Source of the DNA: Anaeramoeba ignava
Taxonomy: Eukaryota; Metamonada; Anaeramoebidae
Length of the DNA stretch: 64,000 nt
Direction: 5' to 3'
NCBI GenBank assembly: GCA_028826165.1
Contig: JAPDFW010000055.1
Span: forward strand, 451,501-515,500
In this document: positions 37,972-48,369 of the stretch, piece after piece
Numbering within the stretch: position 1 is the stretch's first letter
How the letters are laid out: each line of letters begins with the position of its first letter
Made by a program: the position numbers and the translations under genes
The notes under the pieces: model-generated
The model's database searches: none
Told to the model about the DNA's origin: nothing
What the model saw: the letters and a program-made list of their open reading frames with translations, nothing else

Positions 37972-39006
37972 TTATTTTTCATTTAAATCTAAAAATGCTT
38001 CTTCAAGTGCAGATTGTGTAAGTGAAGAATCTAAAATAGAAAATTAAATAGGAAAATAATTAAATTGAAAATTAAATTGAAAATAATTAAATTGAAAATA
38101 ATTAAATAGAAAATTAAATAGATAATTAAATTGAAAATAATTAATAGAAAATTAAATAGAAAATTAAATTGAAAATTAAATTGAAAATTAAATTGAAAAT
38201 AATTAAATTGAAAATAATTAAATTGAAAATAATTAAATTGAAAATTAAATAGAAAATTAAATTGAAAATAATTAAATAGAAAATTAAATAGAAAATTAAA
38301 TTGAAAATAATTAAATTGAAAATAATTAAATTGAAAATAATTAAATTTTTTTACCAGGAAAAGCATTTTTTAAATTCATTTCTTTTAAATTTTCAATTTT
38401 TGAATTTAAAACTATTTGATTTTGATTTAATGATTTCAAAGTTGATGAATTTGACAAAATTTGAGATAAATCATTCACTTGTTGAAAATATTTTGTTCTA
38501 CATTCAATCGGATTTAATTCAACAAAATATTCCTTTTTCAAAACATCAGAAATTGCCATCCAATCAAATTTATATTTCTGAACAATTTCAGAAAATTTTT
38601 CAATTCCAATTTCATTTGAATTTTTTAATTGATTTTGTAATTGATTATTTCTTTTAAAATCATTTAAATCATAATTTTTGATATTTTCATTTTTTGTTTT
38701 ATTTTCTTGTAAATTTGATTTTTGTTGTTGGATTGATTTATCAAAGAATTCCAAATGTTTCTGAAATAAGTTTTTTGATCTTTGAATGCATTCTTCAACT
38801 GGAATTCCTGTAAATTCGCTTAATTCATCCCAATCAATATTTTCATTTAGTGATTTTGTTGAGAAAAATTGTAATAATTTTTGATCTATTTTTTCTTGTT
38901 TTTCTTGTTCTATTGTTTTTTCTGTTATTGGTTCAATTCTTATTGGTCTTTTCCATGGAACTCTTACAACTACATGTATTTTTGATGTTGAATTTGAATT
39001 AGACAT
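37972..39006 (-). CDS. Atg29-N-like / SANT-like small protein
   Basis: Exons complement(37972..38030, 38355..39006), 236 residues, joined CCT-G to AT-TCT in phase. The N-terminal ~80 residues (HVVVRVPWKRP ... IDWDELSEFTGIPVEECIQRS) recall the Atg29 N-terminal fold, which has a VxxRLPFxR strand, a W-x-x-L helix and a hydrophobic helix near LFQKHLEFF. Residues ~150-190 (FDWMAISDVLKKEYF ... NPIECRTKYF) look like a single SANT/Myb helix-turn-helix. Atg29 is an autophagy-initiation scaffold in fungi; this assignment is tentative. The 324-bp intron is ATTAAATTGAAAATA repeat. Confidence 0.6.
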
Positions 39007-39039
39007 TTTTAAACAAGTAAAAAAAAATGAAAAAATGAA

Positions 39040-41330
39040 AAAATGAAAAAATGAAAATTATTTTAATTTAATATTTAATTTATAAATCAATTTAAAAATA
39101 TAATTTAATAATTAATTTTATTATTAAAATAATAATTTAATGTTTTAGAATTAAATATTTTATTATTTAAATATTTAACATATAAATATAAAAAATAAGA
39201 ATAGATTTAATTTAATATTTAATTTATAAATTAATTTAAAAATATAATTTAATATTTAGTTTCATTATTAAAATAATAATTTAATGTTTTAGATTTAAAT
39301 ATTTTATTTAAATATTTAACATACAAATATAAAAAATAGAAATAGATTTAATTTAATATTTAATTTATAAATTAATTTAAAAATATAATTTAATATTTAG
39401 TTTTATTATTAAAATAATAATTTAATGTTTTAGATTTAAATATTTTATTATTTAAATATTTAACATATAAATATAAAAATGAAAATAGGTTTAATTTAGT
39501 ATTTAATTTATAAATTAATTTAAAAATATAATTTAATATTTAATTTTATTATTAAAATAATAATTTATTGTTTTAGATTTAAATATTTTATTATTTAAAT
39601 ATTTAACATATAAATATAAAAATAAGAATAGATTTAATTTAATATTTAATTTATAAATTAATTTAAAAATATATTTTAATATTTAATTTTATGTTTAAAA
39701 TAATAATTTAATGTTTTAGATCTAAATATTTTATTATTTAAATATTTAACATATAAATATAAAAATAAGAACAGATTTAATTTAATATTTAATTTATAAA
39801 TTAATTTAAAAATATAATTTAATATTTAATTTCATTATTAAAATAATAATTTAATGCTTTTAGATTTAAATATTTTATTATTTAAATATTTAACATATAA
39901 ATATAAAAAATAAAAATAGATTTAATTTAATATTTAATTTATAAATCAATTTAAAAATATAATTTAATATTTAATTTTATTATTAAAATAATAATTTAAT
40001 GTTTTAGAATTAAATATTTTATTATTTAAATATTTAACATAAAAATATAAAAACTGAAAATAAATTTAATTTAATATTAAATTTATAAATTAATTTAAAA
40101 ATATAATTTAATATTTAATTTTATTATTGAAATAATAATTTATTGTTTTTAGATTTAAATATTTTATTATTTAAATATTTAACATATAAATATAAAAATA
40201 AGAATAAGTTTTAATTTAATATTTAATTTATAAATTAATTTAAAAATATAATTTAATATTTAATTTTATTATTAAAATGTTAATTTAATGTTTTAGATTT
40301 TAAATATTTTATTATTTAAATATTTAACATATAAATATAAAAAATAAGAATAGATTTAATTTAATATTTAATTTATAAATTAATTTAAAAATATAATTTA
40401 GTATTTAATTCAATTATTAAAATAATAATTTATTGTTTTAGATTTAAATATTTTATTATTTAAATATTTAACATATAAATATAAAAATAAGAATAGATTT
40501 AATTTAATATTTAATTTATAAATTAATTTAAAAATATAATTTAATATTTAATTTTATTAAAATAATAATTTAATGTTTTTAGAATTTAAATATTTTATTA
40601 TTTAAATATTTAACATAAAAATATAAAAACTGAAAATAAATTTAATTTAATATTAAATTTATAAATTAATTTAAAAATATAATTTAATATTTAATTTTAT
40701 TATTGAAATAATAATTTATTGTTTTAGATTTAAATATTTTATTATTTAAATATTTAACATATAAATATAAAAAATAAGAATAGATTTAATTTAATATTTA
40801 ATTTATAAATTAATTTAAAAATATAATTTAGTATTTAATTCAATTATTAAAATAATAATTTATTGTTTTAGATTTAAATATTTTATTATTTAAATATTTA
40901 ACATATAAATATAAAAATAAGAATAGATTTAATTTAATATTTAATTTATAAATTAATTTAAAAATATAATTTAATATTTAATTTTATTATTAAAATAATA
41001 ATTTATTGTTTTAGATTTAAATATTTTATTATTTAAATATTAAACATAAAAATATAAAAATGAGAATAGATTTAATTTAATATTTAATTTATAAATTAAT
41101 TTATAAAATATAATTTTTAAATGAATTTTATTATTAAAATAATAATTTAATGTTTTAGATTTAAATATTTTATTATTTAAATATTTAACATAGTATAAAA
41201 ATAGATTTAATTTAATATTTAATTTATAAATTAATTTATAAATATAATTTCTAAATGAATTTTATTATTAAAATAATAATTTAATGTTTTAGATTTAAAT
41301 ATTTTATTATTTAAAAATATTTTGAAAATT
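39040..41330. repeat. Satellite B: ~143-bp unit, about 16 copies
   Basis: Each unit contains AATGTTTTAGATTTAAATATT, TTTAACATATAAATATAAAA and GATTTAATTTAATATTTAAT. The GTTTTAG landmark recurs from 39142 to 41286 at ~143-bp spacing. Unrelated to satellite A. Some adjacent units share variants, as at 40360 and 40790, indicating multi-unit amplification. No gene. Confidence 0.95.
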
Positions 41331-41716
41331 GATTTTTGAAATTAAATTTTATTTTTTTTTGAATTAAATTGAATTAATATTAATTTGGAAATTTGTTTTT
41401 AAAATTTAAATTTATTAATAATTTTTAAATTCCAAAAAAAAATTAAATTAAAAATTAAATTAAAATAATTTTCCTTTTTTTTTTAATAATAAAAATTAAT
41501 AAAAAATAATAATAATTTATTAATAAATTAATTTAAAATAATAAATTAAAAAGAAAATTAAATTAATTATTAATTTAAATTTATTCTCATTTTTTATATT
41601 TTTATTTATTTTCAAAATCCACTTTTTTTTTCATTTTTTTTTTAAATTTTTTTTTTCATTTTTTTCCTTTTTTTTTAAACACAAAACAAAAAAACAAAAA
41701 CAAAAACAAAAACAAA
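41331..41716. other. Non-coding spacer before BTB-TLDc gene 2
   Basis: AT-rich with homopolymer runs. The reverse complement of AAAAAGTGGA lies at 41618-41627, about 90 bp before the ATG, and an ACAAAA run leads into the start codon. No gene seen. Confidence 0.4.
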
Positions 41717-43360
41717 ATGGATAATGACAATAATAACCAAATTGAAAATCAAAATCAAAATGAAAATGAAAATGAAATGAAAAATTTAGAAAAAAAAGTA
41801 ACAAAAAATTTAATTAAAGATTATTCAAACCTTTTAAATGGAAATTCATTTAAAGATTTTTCAATTTTTGTTGAGAATAAATCAAATCCTTTTGAAATTA
41901 AAGTTCATAAATCAATTTTATCTTCAAGATCTCCTTTTTTTAATGAATCATTAAGGCAAGAATCTCTTTCTATTTCTTTAAATCAATTTAATAAAAAAGA
42001 AATGGAATCAATTTTGAGTTATATTTATTATGGAAATATTTCTTTTGAGAATCAAGAAAATCTTATCCAATTATTAGAAATTTCAATTTATTTTAAATTA
42101 AATTTATTGAAAGAAATTATTCAAAAAAAAATTTCAAATTCAATTAATTATTCAAATTTTTTCCAATTTTTATTCCAAAATCGAAATTTAAATTTAAATG
42201 AAATTGAAATAAAATGTTTTGAATTAATAAATCAAAATTTTTCCCAAATTCAAAATAATGAGAATTTATTCAATTTAACTAAAGAAGAAATTATCAAATT
42301 TATTCAATTTAAACAAGAAAAAAAAGAAATTTTTCAATTTGATTTTTTTCAATTTTTAAATAATTGGATTGAAAAAAGAAATGAAAGATTAAAAGGAAAG
42401 AAAGAAAAAGAAAAAGAAAAAGAAAAGGGAATTGAAAAGAAAAGATTATTTCATTCTTTTTTTTCATTATTTGATAAAGATTCAATTTCAAAAAAAGATT
42501 TCGATAAATTAAAACAATTTGATTTTTTTCCTAAATCTTTTTTAGTTGATATTCAAAACAAGGTTATTCAAGATAATCAAAAAGAAATTGAAAACAAAGA
42601 GAAGGAAAATCAACAAATGAAAATTGAAATTGAAGAGAAATGGAAGAAAGAAGTTGAAGATAAAAACAAAGAAATTGAAAACAAAGAGAAAGAAATTGAG
42701 AAAATGAAACCTATTTTTGATCAATTTCAAATGGAAGAAATCAGCAAGAATTTTCCTCAATTTTCAGATTCAGAAATTGTTCAAGATATTGAATATGTTA
42801 AGAAATTACAAGAATGGATAAATGATAATGATTTTTTTTCTAAAATGAAAAAAGGATTTTCAGCAAAAAGAGATGGATTTTCTTCTCCAAAATGGTATGA
42901 TATTTGTGCTAATAAAGGAAAAACATTAGTTATTATCAAAACAAAAGATAATTTTATTTTTGGAGGTTTTACTCAAGTTGGATGGACAAATGATAAATCA
43001 AAATGGAAAGAAAATTATAGAAATTCTTCAACAGGGCATATTATTGATTCAAATGCATTTATTTTTTCATTAAGAAATGATAAAGGAGATAGAAAACCAG
43101 ATAAGTTTACAATTAAACAAGGAAGAGAAGAATATGCAATTAGATATGATTCTAGCAGTAGAGGTCCAACTTTTGGAGGAAAAGATGGTGGTGGATATGA
43201 TTTTTATTTTGAATCTAATTTACAACCTGGTGACTCAAATTTTGGTAATAGTTATAATCTACCTAATGGAATTAAAGAAGGAACAAATGAAGCTAGAAGT
43301 TATTTAGCTGGTTCTTATAATTCATGGGTTGTTGATGAACTTGAAACTTATTTCATTTAA
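41717..43360 (+). CDS. BTB-coiled-coil-TLDc domain protein
   Basis: Single exon, 547 residues. A short Asn/Glu head precedes a BTB/POZ domain at ~40-145 (FEIKVHKSILSSRSPFF, MESILSYIYYGNISFE) and a BACK-like helical region. A charged coiled coil covers ~285-340 (KEIENKEKENQQMKIEIEEKW). A complete TLDc domain runs to the C-terminus (GFSAKRDGFSSPKWYDIC, FIFGGFTQVGW, NAFIFSLRNDKGD, SYLAGSYNSWVVDELETYFI). Intact paralogue of the frame-broken gene at 2026-3485. TLDc domains are linked to oxidation resistance and V-ATPase regulation, and BTB suggests oligomerisation or Cul3 adaptor use. Partners are unknown here. Confidence 0.9.
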   Translation: MDNDNNNQIENQNQNENENEMKNLEKKVTKNLIKDYSNLLNGNSFKDFSIFVENKSNPFEIKVHKSILSSRSPFFNESLRQESLSISLNQFNKKEMESILSYIYYGNISFENQENLIQLLEISIYFKLNLLKEIIQKKISNSINYSNFFQFLFQNRNLNLNEIEIKCFELINQNFSQIQNNENLFNLTKEEIIKFIQFKQEKKEIFQFDFFQFLNNWIEKRNERLKGKKEKEKEKEKGIEKKRLFHSFFSLFDKDSISKKDFDKLKQFDFFPKSFLVDIQNKVIQDNQKEIENKEKENQQMKIEIEEKWKKEVEDKNKEIENKEKEIEKMKPIFDQFQMEEISKNFPQFSDSEIVQDIEYVKKLQEWINDNDFFSKMKKGFSAKRDGFSSPKWYDICANKGKTLVIIKTKDNFIFGGFTQVGWTNDKSKWKENYRNSSTGHIIDSNAFIFSLRNDKGDRKPDKFTIKQGREEYAIRYDSSSRGPTFGGKDGGGYDFYFESNLQPGDSNFGNSYNLPNGIKEGTNEARSYLAGSYNSWVVDELETYFI

Positions 43361-43515
43361 TTTCATTTTTTTCAAAATTCAATTTTATTTTAATTTACTT
43401 CCAATCAAATTAAATTCTTCAAATCAATAAATAAGAAACAAATCCATTTTTAATTTTGTTTTATTTTTATTTCATTTTATTTCATTTTGTTTTATTTTGT
43501 TTCATTTTGTTTTCT

Positions 43516-44715
43516 TTACTTTTTCTTTGTTTGAAAAGAAAGAGATTTCCAATAATCTTTATTAATTTCACCAACTTGATAAATTTCATATTCATCAGAT
43601 TTTTTCCATTGATTTATAAATTTTTTATTTTTTAATTTTTCTTTTTCTTTTTCTTTTTTAACACCTTGAAATTTCCATTGACAATTAAAAAAAGCAGGTT
43701 TTTCAGGATCCAATATTTTTTTGCATTCTGGACACAAACATTTTTTCAAAACTTTTTTTGATAAAAGATCGAATTTCCCGATCCCAAATTTGATGATGAC
43801 ATATTCACCAAAAGCTTTGCAATCCTTGTTAGAGCATTTACTTTCGATATTGAAACCAGGAACGAAATCTCTCCAAGTTGAATTTTTTTTTTCTTTTGAA
43901 TCATTTATTGAATTTATTGAATTTTTTGCCGATTCAATATTTTTTTGAATTTTTGAATTTTTTGAATTTTTTGCATTTTTTTCATTTTTTGCCGATTCAA
44001 TATTTTTCGAAATTCTCACTAAATCTATTGAGAAATCCTTCTGGATACTGTAATCAAACAGTGTTTTCCAATTTTCAAGCTTTTTGCCTTTGTAAAGTAG
44101 CTTAATTTCATCCACTTGCATTTTCAGTGTTGATGAAATTTTGGATTTCAAATTTTCTACAGTTTCAGTTGGTTCCACATCCAAAACAACGATTCTGTTT
44201 GATTCAGGCTTGATAAATATCGGGAATTTTAAAGGCTGGAAATTTTTCAATTTGTTGATTAAATAAATTGTTGATTCTTTTTTGATTTGACAGTCAATCA
44301 AACTTGACTCATTTTGCAGCGTTTTTCCTTCAAAAATCAAAATTTGATATTTAGTAGGAATTCCAAGTTTTGCCTTCAATTGTGATTTGAGATCTTTAAC
44401 GGATTGATTTGGTCCAATTTCGCATTTTACTGGTTTCAAATCCAAACTATTGACAAAAATGGTTCCAGGCAAAGAAACATCGGCTTTTAATCTGTTAATC
44501 AAATACACTGTTGATTCTTTGTGAATTTTATAATAATCTAAAGTTGTCTCATCTTTTAGTTTTTTCCCTTCAAAAATGAGTATTTGATCTTGATATGGAA
44601 TTGCTTTTTTTTCTTCGATTTTAACTTTTATTTCCATAATTGATTCTGTTTTGCCAACTTGTAAACTCATTGTTTTTTCTTCATTTAAAGTTTTTATTAA
44701 AATTTTCATTTGCAA
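43516..44715 (-). CDS. Triple ubiquitin-like protein with C-terminal Cys-rich cassette
   Basis: Single exon, 399 residues. Three divergent ubiquitin-like folds lie at ~1-75, ~80-155 and ~158-235 (each with a KxxIxxKxxIP-type helix, a LIFEGKxL turn and a KESTxYLI strand). None ends in Gly-Gly, so they should not be cleaved or conjugated. A Lys/Asn/Ser linker leads to the Cys-rich cassette (ESKCSNKDCKAFGEY ... KCLCPECKKIL ... FNCQWKFQG) shared by six neighbours to the right. The Cys pattern C-x4-C ... C-x-C-x2-C ... C suggests zinc binding. This is the most diverged member of the cluster. Its function is unknown; a ubiquitin-signal reader or scaffold is a guess. Confidence 0.8.
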   Translation of the reverse strand: MQMKILIKTLNEEKTMSLQVGKTESIMEIKVKIEEKKAIPYQDQILIFEGKKLKDETTLDYYKIHKESTVYLINRLKADVSLPGTIFVNSLDLKPVKCEIGPNQSVKDLKSQLKAKLGIPTKYQILIFEGKTLQNESSLIDCQIKKESTIYLINKLKNFQPLKFPIFIKPESNRIVVLDVEPTETVENLKSKISSTLKMQVDEIKLLYKGKKLENWKTLFDYSIQKDFSIDLVRISKNIESAKNEKNAKNSKNSKIQKNIESAKNSINSINDSKEKKNSTWRDFVPGFNIESKCSNKDCKAFGEYVIIKFGIGKFDLLSKKVLKKCLCPECKKILDPEKPAFFNCQWKFQGVKKEKEKEKLKNKKFINQWKKSDEYEIYQVGEINKDYWKSLSFQTKKK

Positions 44716-44990
44716 AAAAATGAAAAAAAAAATGAAAAAAAAATGAAAAAAAATGATTTTGAAATTTCATTTATTAAAATTTGAGAAAAAAAGAGATCAA
44801 AACAATTTCGAATTTGATTTTGATTAATTAAAGAATTTGAATTTGAATTTAAATTTGAATTTTGATTTTGATTTTGAATCAATTTTTCGAGATTGAGTTT
44901 ATTCTGTTTTTTTTTCTTATTTCTAGATCAAAAAAAATTTAAAAAAAAAGAATAATTGAAGATTAATTAAAATTTTTCTAAAGATTAATT

Positions 44991-46463
44991 TTAATAATTT
45001 ACTTCAAATGCAACATTCACTCGGATTTTTCGATTTCGAATTTCTTTTCCATCAAATTGTAAAGCTTTTTGTTGGTCTTCATGAGTTTTAAAATCAACAA
45101 ACCCAAAACCTTTACTAGTTCCATTTCTTTCTCTTGCAATTCTTGCTTCTTTCACATCAAATTTTTGGAATATTCTTTTGAGTTCTTCATCTTTGAGATA
45201 ATATGAGAGATTTGTGATGTGAATCTTTGTTTTGCTATTTTGTTTCTGATTATTATTCTTTTTCTTATTTTCATCTTTTAATTCAATTTTGATTTTTCTT
45301 CCTTTTAATTGGAAATTTGGAAAGTTTTCAATAATTTTTTTAGCATCTGTAGAAGATTTTAAATCAACAAATCCATATCCAGCTGATCTTCCATTTTTTT
45401 TAATCAGAGAGACCTTTTCCCTATTTTTGGATCAGAAATTTTTTCAAAAATAAATTTGATTGGATAAAAATTTTTTTGATTTTGATTTTTACACTTCAAC
45501 AAATTTGGAAAATTCTTTTTTGATTTCTTCTTCAGTAACTGAAAAAGGGAGATTACCAAGATAGACTGTTTTAATCGAATCATTTTCATCTTCTGGTAAT
45601 TCCTCACTATTTTTTTGATTTTGAATTTGATTTTGAATTTGAATTTGGTTTTGATTTTGATTTTAATTTTGATTTTGATTTTGATTTTGATTTTGATTTT
45701 GATTTTGATTTTGATTTTGATTTTGATTTTGATTTTGATTTTGATTTTGATTTTGATTTTGATTTTGATTTTAAAAAAAAATGAATTACTTGATTTTTTT
45801 TGCATCCAAAATAAGTGATTTCCAACTTGCTGTTCCTCCTTTTTCTAAATCAAAAACATGATAGCTATTGTCAACAGTTTTCCAATCACTTGATTCTTCT
45901 TTCATTTTTCCATTTTCTTTTTTTATTCCTCCAAATTTCCATTTACAATCAACAAAAGCAGGTTTTTCAGATTCAACAAGTTGTTTACAAATAGGACAAA
46001 CACATTTTTTCAAAATGTCATGGGAACTTATTTCAAAAGTTCCAAATCCAAATTGGATAATAACCCATTGATTATGAGCTTTACAATCTTTATTAGTACA
46101 TTTTCCTTCAAGATTCAATCCATTACAAGCATATCTCCAATCAGGAGCATCTGTTACAAAATCTCTTGTTTTCCAAGCATCTTTAGTCATATCAGCAAAT
46201 TCCAAATCTGGAGAAATTCCTCCTCCTCTTAATCTCAAAACGAAATGAATTGTTGTTCCACACTGAATATTGTAATCTTTTATTTTCTTTTCTGATTGAA
46301 GTTGCATTCTTTTATAGATTAATCTAATTTGTTTAACAGGAATTCCTTCAGATTCATGAACTTTCTCCATCAAACTATCTACGGTTTCAGATTCATCAAC
46401 ATCTAAAGCAATTACTGTTCCTTTTAAATTTTTAACAAAAATTTGCATTTTTTGTTTTTGCAT
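44991..46463 (-). CDS. Ubiquitin-Cys-rich cassette protein, probably spliced to two RRM domains
   Basis: The unspliced frame 45786-46463 (225 residues) is a ubiquitin-like head ending LRLRGGG, then the Cys-rich cassette ([34 protein letters not shown]). Downstream lie two RNA-recognition motifs with no start codon of their own: RRM1 (TVYLGNLPFSVTEEEIKKEF, GYGFVDL) and RRM2 (KIHITNLSYYLKDEEL, KGFGFVDF). A GTAATT donor overlaps the stop of the first frame. With exons complement(44991..45413, 45495..45606, 45790..46463), phases join exactly (ATC-AA to T-GAG) to give ~402 residues. The first intron is AAATCA repeat. The ubiquitin head could be cleaved at RGG. Alternative: two separate genes, or alternative splicing choosing between them. 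Confidence 0.6.
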
Positions 46464-46561
46464 TTTCTTTTGTTTTTGAAAAATAATTGAAATAAAAAAA
46501 TTTAATCAAAAATAAAAATGAAGAAGATTTTATTTGAGAATTTGTTTTTAAATATTTTACT

Positions 46562-46862
46562 TGAAAAAGAAAAAGTGGATAGTTTTTTCAAATCTAAAAC
46601 TCTTTTACTTCTTGAATAAATCTAAACTTGTCAACTTTTTGATTAAATATTTTTTATTGAAAAAAAAAAAGGGAAAAGTGGATAATTTTTTTTAGTTAAA
46701 TTTCTTTTTTTAATTTAATTTATTAAAAATTTTAAAGAAAAAAAAATAAGAGATCAAAATAATTTTAAAACAAAAAAAATGAATTTCAAATTGAATTTAA
46801 TTATTGAAAAAAGAAGAAATTATTTCAAGTTTTTTAAATGACATGTAAATTGAAATTTTCTT
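46562..46862 (-). repeat. Duplicated intergenic block, copy 1
   Basis: About 300 bp nearly identical to 50243-50535 and 51214-51505. It carries two AAAAGTGGAT elements about 105 bp apart, AATAAGAGATCAAAATAATT and AAATGACATGTAAATTG. It spans the 5' region of the gene ending at 46463 and the 3' end of the next gene. Confidence 0.8.
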
Positions 46863-47737
46863 TTTGATTTTGGTTTTGATTTTGGAATTAAATTGGAATT
46901 GAAATCTTCATTAAAATTAGAATTAAAATTAGAATTAGAATTAAAATTAGAATTGGAATTGGAATTAAAATTGGAATTAAAATTAGAATTAAAATTGGAA
47001 TTAGAATTAGAATTGAAATCTTCATTAGAATTAGATTTGGAATTAGAATTGAAATTTTGATTGCGAATTCTATATCCATTTCTTCTTTCAGCATAAAAAG
47101 TAAGTGATTTCCAACTTGATATTCCACTTTGTTCTAAATGAAAAACATAATAATGATTTCCAATAGTTTGCCAATCACTTGATCTTGTTTGAATTTTTCC
47201 ATTTTCTGTTATTCCTTCAAATCTCCATTTACAAGTAGAAAAAGCAGGTTTTTCAGGTTGAATAAGTTCTTTACAAATAGGACAAATACATTTTTCCAAA
47301 ACATTTTTAGAATTCATTTCAAAAGTTCCAAATCCAAAATGCATAATAACCCATTCATTATGAGCTTTACAATCTTGATTAGTACATTTTCCTTCAAGAT
47401 TCAATCCTTTGCAAGCTTTTCTCCAATCAGGAACATTTTTGGAAAAGGTTTTTTTTTTCCAAGCATTTTTAGTCATATCAGCAAATTGCATATCTGGTAA
47501 ACAAGAATCTCCTCTTCTTAATGTCAAAATTAACTGAATTGTTGATTCTTTGTGAATATTGTAATCATTTAATGTTCTTCCCGGTTTTAATAGTTTTCCT
47601 GCGAAAACAAGTTTTTGTTGATCTGGTGGAATTCCTTCTTTATCTTGTATTTTGGATTTTATTTTCTCTGTTGTATCGAATGGTTGAACTTTTAAAGTAA
47701 TTGTTTTTCCTGTTAATGTTTTAATATAAATTTTCAT
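46820..47737 (-). CDS. Non-cleavable ubiquitin fused to Cys-rich cassette, Asn/Ser/Phe tail (copy A)
   Basis: Single exon, 305 residues. The head is near-canonical ubiquitin ([44 protein letters not shown]), but its end reads TLRRGDSC instead of LRLRGG. Deubiquitinase cleavage and conjugation should therefore both fail. The Cys-rich cassette follows at ~90-205 ([41 protein letters not shown]). A tail of NSNSNFNSN repeats and a basic end completes it. The cassette starts with the conserved [13 protein letters not shown]. It is nearly identical to the gene at 51537-52439, including the 5' flank, which marks a recent duplication. Confidence 0.85.
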   Translation of the reverse strand: MKIYIKTLTGKTITLKVQPFDTTEKIKSKIQDKEGIPPDQQKLVFAGKLLKPGRTLNDYNIHKESTIQLILTLRRGDSCLPDMQFADMTKNAWKKKTFSKNVPDWRKACKGLNLEGKCTNQDCKAHNEWVIMHFGFGTFEMNSKNVLEKCICPICKELIQPEKPAFSTCKWRFEGITENGKIQTRSSDWQTIGNHYYVFHLEQSGISSWKSLTFYAERRNGYRIRNQNFNSNSKSNSNEDFNSNSNSNFNSNFNSNFNSNSNSNFNSNSNFNSNFNEDFNSNLIPKSKPKSKRKFQFTCHLKNLK

Positions 47738-48369
47738 TTTTTGTTTTTGTTTTTGTTTTTGTTTATGAAAATTGATTGAAATAAAAAAATTTAATCAAAA
47801 TGAAAAATGAAGAAGATTTTATTTGAAAATTTGTTTTTAAATTTTGATCAATAAAAACGGAAAAAAAACTTAAAAAGAAATTTTTTTTTCCTTTTCCATT
47901 TCTTATTTATTTCTCAATGTTTCCAAAAAAAAAGGAAAAAAAGAAGAAAAGAAAGAAAATCAATTTAATTTTAAATAATTAATTTTTGGATCAATCAAAA
48001 AAGGAAAAAAAGAATTAAAATTAAATTTGAATTTGATTTTGAAATTTCATTTATTAAAAATTTGAGAAAAAAAGAGATCAAAACAATTTCGAATTTGATT
48101 TTGATTTATTAAAGAATTTGAATTTGAATTTAAATTTGATTTTGATTTTGATTTTGGTTTTGATTTTGATTTCGGTTTTGATTTTGGATTTAAATTGATT
48201 TTGAATTTGATTTTGATTTTGATTTTGATTTAGATTTTGGTTTTGATTTTGGTTTTGATTTTGGTTTTGATTTTGGTTTTGATTTTTGATTTGAATTTGA
48301 ATTTAATTTTTGATTTTGATTTTGAATTTAATTTTGATTTGAATTTGATTTTGATTTTCAATTTAGAAA
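47738..48369. other. Spacer duplicated at 52440-52730, then TTTTGA repeat
   Basis: 47760-48010 is almost identical to 52450-52710, the 5' flank of the sister gene. 48040-48130 also resembles 44766-44880. 48110-48360 is a TTTTGA/GAATTT/TTTTGG hexamer run. No gene. Confidence 0.7.

Noticed and set aside
45404..45825. Basic IKIKIK / SKSKSK frames as the N-terminus of the RRM protein
   Set aside because: They are in the wrong frames for RRM1 and consist of the AAATCA repeat. The spliced ubiquitin-cassette join fits better.
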